Shown here in pieces: positions 59,181-64,000 of a DNA stretch of 64,000 nucleotides. Made by a program: the position numbers and the translations under genes. Origin of the DNA: Phytomonas francai (taxonomy: Eukaryota; Euglenozoa; Kinetoplastea; Trypanosomatida; Trypanosomatidae); assembly GCA_001766655.1 (NCBI GenBank), contig MJCC01000005.1, positions 587,233-651,232 of the forward strand, read 5' to 3'. Below the pieces are notes generated by a model, which saw only the letters and a program-made list of their open reading frames with translations, had not been told where the DNA came from and made no database searches. Each line of letters begins with the position of its first letter. Position 1 is the stretch's first letter.

Positions 59181-61232
59181 ATGAAGGCTGATGAGTTTGA
59201 TGAGAAAAGTGTCATCCCGCTCAGCTCAAATGACGAAGAATGTAAATGGGGTAAACCACTATACAGTGGTGAAACCACAAGCTGTTTCAATCATGGTGTT
59301 TTATTCCGTACTATTGAAAAAGAAAAAAATAATCGTTGGTCCTTTTATAACGATACTCTTGATGCAAAGATATGTGTCCAATTCACATTTAGTGCGAATT
59401 CATCGATCTCTGCCATTGAAAACACGACACTCGAAACGCTTGGGGATGGATCTTTCCGTGCCACAGTGAATGTCTATCCGATGGAAACAGAATTATTTAT
59501 CGAAGGTGTTGTAAATGGGTACACCAGCAACATTCGTATACAGCCGCTTCCCGACGATTATCTTCGTGACCTGGCGCACCAAAACGAAGCTGTAATCAAA
59601 CGGGAAACTGGAGCTTTGTTTGAAATTGTGGGCAAAAATGCGTCCATCGACGAATTGCTGAGTGCATGCATTAAGAATAATATCAGGTTTGTCGATTTTT
59701 TCTTTCCACCCGGGCAAAAATCGCTGCAAATGGGCACTCATACGAAGCTGAAGCTATTGCCTTGGGCGCGACCCGGCATGTATCTTTCAGATGCAAACAT
59801 GGCTCAATGTCGGCTCTTTCGAAACGGCGTGCATCCGAAAAACATCGAGGAGGGTGAACTTGGGGATTCCTGGGCCATCGGTGCCATTGCCGCGCTCGCT
59901 GAGTTTCCGGATAAGATTCGCGATATGTTCCGCCACCCGCAGGACCTCGAGGTGGGGAGGCAGGAGCGGGGGTTGGGTGCCTACCGCGTGACTTTAAACA
60001 AGGACGGCTGGTGGGTCAACGTGGTGGTGGATGACTACTTCCCTGTAGTCGGCGGCCGGCCCGCGTTCGCGCGGTCGAAGGGGGACCCCGCGGAGATATG
60101 GGTTTCTCTTCTTCAAAAGGCCTACGCAAAGCTGTTTGGCGGCTACGGGTTCCTCATGTCAGGTGACCCCCTCCATGCGCTTCAAGACATCACCGGGTTC
60201 CCGTGTGCCCCCCTCGATAGCGCATTTATCCAAAGCAACAGCTTGGAGTTGGCCAATCTGTTTGATTACTTAACACAATACTGCGAAAAAAACTACCTCA
60301 TTTTGTTTACCACACCCACCCACAAAACTATCATGGGCTCACGTCTTGGCATGCAGTGCACTACAATCCAGCAAGCTGAGAGCTTATACAAGGGCTGCAA
60401 TTTGCTTATTGGGCATTGCTATGCGGTATATAAGATGGCTTACTTTCCCGACACCCAATTGCGTATGGTACAACTTCGAAACGTGTGGGTGAATTCCTTA
60501 CCGGAAAATACGGTGCCGTGGGACAAAAACGACTGCAATTGGGCTAAACATCCCCGGGCCGCCGATTACTTTAAAATAAGCGAACAAGATGACAACATGA
60601 TTTGCATGGAGTGGTCTGACGTTCAGAGGTACTTCATCGGCTGTGGTGTTTGCTTTCTTCAAAGTCCCACGTATGACTACCGGATTCGTGGTTGCTTCAT
60701 CCAGAATGTGCCAACTTGCTGCCTGCTCGTAAGTGTTTTCAGGCCAATGGTGTTGACTCTTATCCTCACGCAGGACAATAAGCAGGGTACGAATAAGGTT
60801 GAATACTCACCCATTATGATAAGCGTCGCCCACGGAAATGGAAATGTATCGGTTATGAATGTTGATCTCAACAGCTCTTTCGACACGGATCATCCGGTAG
60901 AGGATTTTACTTTCGTAAAGAGCTATAGCGTAAGCATGTTTTATGAATTCATACCGGGAAGATCTCCGTACTTAATCATTCCGCGCACGATGTCTACCTA
61001 TGCGCAGCTGCCGTATGTAATGGGTCTCATCAGTCCGTATGAAGTAGGAGGCAACTCCTCCTATTTAAATGTAGCCTTCTGTGCTCTCGCACCTGAAAAC
61101 CGTGTGTTTGATAATTATCAGCGGATCCCTTGCGAAACGTTGCCTGTAGAAACAGAGTTTCAGGTGAAGAATCCTGATCACTTCTTCCCTGACATTTATG
61201 TTGGTACATCTATCATGACTTCCAATTCTTAA
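59181..61232 (+). CDS. Calpain-like (SKCRP-type) protein, second copy, Cys-to-Ser
   Basis: The protein has 683 residues from the ATG at 59181 to the TAA at 61230-61232. The short N-terminus leads directly to a DUF1935/IK domain (about 30-120, with WSFYNDTLDAKICVQFTF and YPMETELFIEGVVNGY), then a CysPc-like domain. Ser230 replaces the catalytic Cys (ELGDSW). His412 (GHCY) and Asn434 (LRNVW) are kept. A C2-like beta-rich end follows. It is a clear paralogue of the upstream gene but lacks that gene's long charged N-terminus. Proteolysis is not expected; a structural or scaffold role is inferred from the family. The DNA at about 59830-60190, encoding the start of the CysPc region, is markedly GC-rich compared with the rest. 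Confidence 0.92.
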   Translation: MKADEFDEKSVIPLSSNDEECKWGKPLYSGETTSCFNHGVLFRTIEKEKNNRWSFYNDTLDAKICVQFTFSANSSISAIENTTLETLGDGSFRATVNVYPMETELFIEGVVNGYTSNIRIQPLPDDYLRDLAHQNEAVIKRETGALFEIVGKNASIDELLSACIKNNIRFVDFFFPPGQKSLQMGTHTKLKLLPWARPGMYLSDANMAQCRLFRNGVHPKNIEEGELGDSWAIGAIAALAEFPDKIRDMFRHPQDLEVGRQERGLGAYRVTLNKDGWWVNVVVDDYFPVVGGRPAFARSKGDPAEIWVSLLQKAYAKLFGGYGFLMSGDPLHALQDITGFPCAPLDSAFIQSNSLELANLFDYLTQYCEKNYLILFTTPTHKTIMGSRLGMQCTTIQQAESLYKGCNLLIGHCYAVYKMAYFPDTQLRMVQLRNVWVNSLPENTVPWDKNDCNWAKHPRAADYFKISEQDDNMICMEWSDVQRYFIGCGVCFLQSPTYDYRIRGCFIQNVPTCCLLVSVFRPMVLTLILTQDNKQGTNKVEYSPIMISVAHGNGNVSVMNVDLNSSFDTDHPVEDFTFVKSYSVSMFYEFIPGRSPYLIIPRTMSTYAQLPYVMGLISPYEVGGNSSYLNVAFCALAPENRVFDNYQRIPCETLPVETEFQVKNPDHFFPDIYVGTSIMTSNS

Positions 61233-61421
61233 GGCTCGGGACAATCAAATTGCTGTCAAACATAGCAACAAGCATTTTTTTTGAGTTGGTGGTATCTTTG
61301 GGGGTAAGGTATGAATATTTATGTTTAAAGAGAAATTCCCAAAAAGGTGGAAGTGTTATTTTATCTGCCCCAGGATTATTTTAGAACTGCGCATATTCGT
61401 TTTCTAGTGTTATTTTTTTAT

Positions 61422-61425
<4 letters not shown>

Positions 61426-61456
<31 letters not shown>
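61426..61456. repeat. TA dinucleotide microsatellite
   Basis: A TA run of about 31 bases in the 3' spacer of the second calpain-like gene. Confidence 0.9.
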
Positions 61457-61459
<3 letters not shown>

Positions 61460-62488
61460 ATTGTTATTATAAATGTTATTATACATTTATTTTCAATTTC
61501 CATTTAGTTCCCCCTCTCTGTTAACCCCTTTATTATTAGTAAACTGGGGACTATATTAGTCATATTTTCAGGATCGGAAAAATGCACAATAATTCTCATA
61601 TGATTGGAATCTCGCTGTCTGTTTGTGCATGTGCTTGACACATGTTGGTATTTTTTTTTAAAACTATCTGCTGCTTGAGGATTTACATAATAATTGCTTT
61701 CCCGAGAATCTAAGACGAACAAATCGAATGAATGAATTCCCATCTTAGGCGATATTTGCAATCGCTTTTTCATTGTCTTTTTTTACCGAATGATGTAGTT
61801 TTTAATTTTCCCTTACGATTCTATTCAAAAATTTTGAGATGCTGTTTAAGATCATAATAAACAAAAAAAAATGAATACTGCTTTCTTTTTGTAAATCTAT
61901 GAAACTTATACGAGAATGCTCAAGAGTGATGTATACGGAGTTTTTATACCTTTTATTATAAGAAATGTGCTTGTTTTGGGTTCATAAAAACATTCAAGTA
62001 TTTGGGAGGGAGGGGCTTCTGAAGTAAAAATATATGCTAAGATAAAATTTTAAATGAGCTTATTCTGTTTTCCTTCCGTGTCTACCTATAGAATGTCTCT
62101 TACAATGTGATCGTAAGTACTCTTTGGCTACACAGGTATTACCCTTCTCGTAAGGCTTCGGTCTAAGGCTACATTTCGGAATCCACGTGTGCCATTTTTC
62201 GTTTCGCCTTATGTACTTGTTTTCATAGTTTACGATTCGTTTTGCGATTCTACTGGCTATACATATAACGTTGGAAGACTCTTTGGGTCTTGTGGATAAA
62301 CTATTTTTAGAAAAGTATGTGGATTTTTTTGAATATTTTTCAGTATAGGATGATAAAATGCACTTCAACTGAAATGTGTGTATTAAACCGTTGAAAAACA
62401 TTATTAGTTTCTTTATAAAATTATGGTGAAATAAAATTTAGAAGAAAACCAGACGTTTAATTTTTTTTAAATAATACCTCATCCCACA

Positions 62489-62532
62489 ACTATTTTCCAA
62501 CTATCACTTTTTCCTATTATTCCTTTATCCAG
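62489..62532 (+). promoter_or_regulatory. Putative spliced-leader acceptor for the small SMP-like gene
   Basis: The C/T-rich stretch CACTTTTTCCTATTATTCC, then TTTATCC, leads to AG at 62531-62532, 73 bases before the ATG at 62605. Confidence 0.5.
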
Positions 62533-62604
62533 GCTTACAGGTTTATTTGTACGAGTATCTTGATTTAAGGGAAGGATACTAATAGTTCATAAAGCACCTG
62601 AAAG

Positions 62605-63030
62605 ATGGGCTCATCAAAGTCAAAACCGGAAACAGACAATCCGCTATTACGGTCTAGCCAATTTTATTACATGCAGAAAACCCCCCTCTTTAACGGCTTG
62701 CTTTATCGTGTTTTTGACGCAGCAGAGGGCGCATGGCTGTTCATAAGCAATACCCACGATTATGAATTTCGTATCAAATATTTATTTGGTCCTAATAGTC
62801 TTATCAACCCACTAGACGATACCATTTTGGAGGCGATGGATGATGGTTTCCAATGTGAACTTTGCGTTCTTCCATTTGAGGCAAAACTTTTTATTCAGGG
62901 AGTTATTGACGGATTTGAAAGCAAAATCGAGGCGTTGCCTTTGTCAAAGGAGTACTTCGCAATGCATCCCGAAGTAGACGAACTGAAGTATAACGCTCGA
63001 TTAGAGATGCAGCATAAAAATGTCTTTTGA
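62605..63030 (+). CDS. Small myristoylated calpain-related protein (SMP/SKCRP-like, 141 aa)
   Basis: A complete ORF from the ATG at 62605 to the TGA at 63028-63030. MGSSKSKP fits an N-myristoylation signal (Gly2, Ser6, nearby Lys). There is no Cys near the N-terminus for palmitoylation. The remainder is a single DUF1935/IK domain: FNGLLYRVF, then WLFISNTHDYEFRIKYLFG, then LPFEAKLFIQGVIDGF, parallel to the same domain in the two large calpain-like proteins. There is no protease domain. In Leishmania the comparable SMP-1 is a flagellar membrane protein; the same location here is inference. The usual length of the family is about 120-140 residues. Confidence 0.92.
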   Translation: MGSSKSKPETDNPLLRSSQFYYMQKTPLFNGLLYRVFDAAEGAWLFISNTHDYEFRIKYLFGPNSLINPLDDTILEAMDDGFQCELCVLPFEAKLFIQGVIDGFESKIEALPLSKEYFAMHPEVDELKYNARLEMQHKNVF

Positions 63031-63895
63031 CTTATTTATTTTTTTGTTCTTAACCCTTCTACGATTTTAAAAGTAGAATATGAATGTAAAACTAGTGTCG
63101 AAAAGTGACCTATATATGCGTATATAGTATTTTTGCTAGCATAGTTTGAAGGATCTTTCTTCAGAAAACTGAAACTGAACTAAAATAGTTATTTTAATAT
63201 TTGCGTGGTAATGTATTTTCTAGAAAATGGGAAAACTTATTTATTTCACTGAAGATCGGTTGGCTATTCACTATTAAGCTTTTTCTACTTTATTGTTGTT
63301 GACCTTTTTAAATTTGTCATATAATTATATGCGATTAGTTACGGATCCTTGCCTCAGTCAGGCCTATGCATCCCTTTCATCGTATTTTTTCCCTTTAGTG
63401 TTGCTCTCTATTCGTTCTCTGAAATTTAAGTTATCTTCACCCTTCTTTTTCTTTCATCTTCTTTAAAAGAATTGTGTCTAAGAAGAATGTTGCGAATGTC
63501 TCTTTTTAATTTTGGAATAACAAACACCCTGCCGCGTTGTTAAATCGGTTATCATTGTAAAAGAAAATTGGATATCGCATTTTTTTCTTAGTGTATTCAT
63601 TTGACTAAATTGACTACTAATATTATGTGTTTGTTCTGAGGTACCACTTCACTAATTTTAGCAACTATGCTTTGCAAAAGAAGGGCAGTATAATTTATTT
63701 CGCATGCGTATAATTTTTGCCTTTTTACCCTCACTAGTCTATTTAAAAATATAGGGTTTTGCATCGCTTTGATATATTTTTGGTTTCATTTTTTTCTAAA
63801 ACAGGATTTTCTGTACCTCGTGTTTTGACAATATAGTAACAATCATTGTAATAGGAGCAGCTCATATAAGAACAAAAATAGCGGATTAGCTTAAA
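63031..63895. other. AT-rich intergenic spacer
   Basis: This is 865 bases without a gene. T-rich sequence near 63781-63797 followed by AG at 63803-63804 may be the acceptor for the last gene. Confidence 0.5.
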
Positions 63896-64000
63896 ATGGG
63901 ATCGTTTATTTCTTTAGGGGATCAAACTTCTAAATATAAGTTTAAGAATGGTAGGCCAACTACATACGGAAGCAAAATATATCCCATGTTTAATGGTTTA
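63896..64000 (+). CDS. SMP/SKCRP-like protein, 3'-truncated by window edge
   Basis: The ATG at 63896 gives 35 codons to the window end without a stop. MGSFISLG again fits N-myristoylation (Gly2, Ser6). The last visible residues (KIYPMFNGL) resemble the FNGLLYR entry into the DUF1935 domain of the preceding gene. I infer a fourth array member; whether it has a protease-like domain cannot be seen. Confidence 0.7.
   Translation, partial: MGSFISLGDQTSKYKFKNGRPTTYGSKIYPMFNGL

Larger units (their letters stand above)
61233..62604. other. AT-rich intergenic spacer
   Basis: This is 1.37 kb without a gene. It has a TA microsatellite at 61426-61456. A minus-strand ORF of 113 codons (62060-62401) is Lys/Ser/Tyr-rich and runs against the array; I do not call it. 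Confidence 0.6.

Noticed and set aside
62060..62401. 113-codon minus-strand ORF in the spacer after the second calpain-like gene
   Set aside because: Opposite to all other genes, low-complexity, no recognised domain and no splice-acceptor context on that strand.
1..64000. CRISPR arrays, insertion sequences, retrotransposons or rRNA genes
   Set aside because: No spaced direct repeats, no reverse transcriptase or transposase motifs and no rRNA-like blocks were seen. The only long direct repeat is the pair flanking the assembly gap.

Overview
The window looks like nuclear DNA of a kinetoplastid protist, most likely a trypanosomatid. All protein genes lie on the + strand, have no introns, and are separated by AT-rich, gene-free spacers. 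Many start codons sit about 50-130 bases after a pyrimidine tract followed by AG, the usual trans-splicing acceptor layout. The array includes kinetoplastid-type calpain-like proteins with the DUF1935 (IK) domain. TAA, TAG and TGA are all used as stops, so the standard code applies. No species can be named from the sequence alone.

Region 1 (1-13.2 kb) is sparse. It holds a 5'-truncated hypothetical gene, a 907-residue protein with 91 consecutive glutamines inside a prion-like N-terminal half, and a 757-residue disordered protein. The gene-free stretches between them are each 2-2.7 kb.

Region 2 (13.2-52.6 kb) is a one-directional housekeeping cluster. In order it encodes a very large WDR24/Sea2-like protein (GATOR2/SEACAT), an ATAD5/Elg1-like AAA+ protein, a large MORN-repeat protein, a disordered acidic/basic protein, a TOR-family PIKK of 2998 residues, a zuotin/DNAJC2 ribosome-associated J protein, YIF1, PRP38 and a five-span membrane protein ending in KKKE. 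The presence of a TOR kinase and a GATOR2-type scaffold in one apparent polycistron is the most interesting biological point.

Region 3 (52.8-54.9 kb) contains one tRNA-His(GTG) gene with a Pol III terminator. Overlapping C-tract/G-tract inverted repeats and an AT-rich 2-kb desert follow. It is a plausible boundary between two transcription units that run in the same direction.

Region 4 (54.9 kb to the end) is a calpain-like (SKCRP/SMP) array. It has two large calpain-like proteins whose catalytic Cys is Ser, a 141-residue N-myristoylation-type DUF1935 protein, and the start of a fourth member cut by the window edge. The first member is disturbed by a 611-base N run flanked by identical 129-base sequences, which is either an unmerged assembly overlap or a real tandem copy.

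Locally GC-rich patches occur inside several genes on an otherwise moderate-to-low GC background. From memory, a TOR-like kinase lies close to a calpain-like cluster on T. brucei chromosome 1 and on Leishmania chromosome 20; this should be verified.
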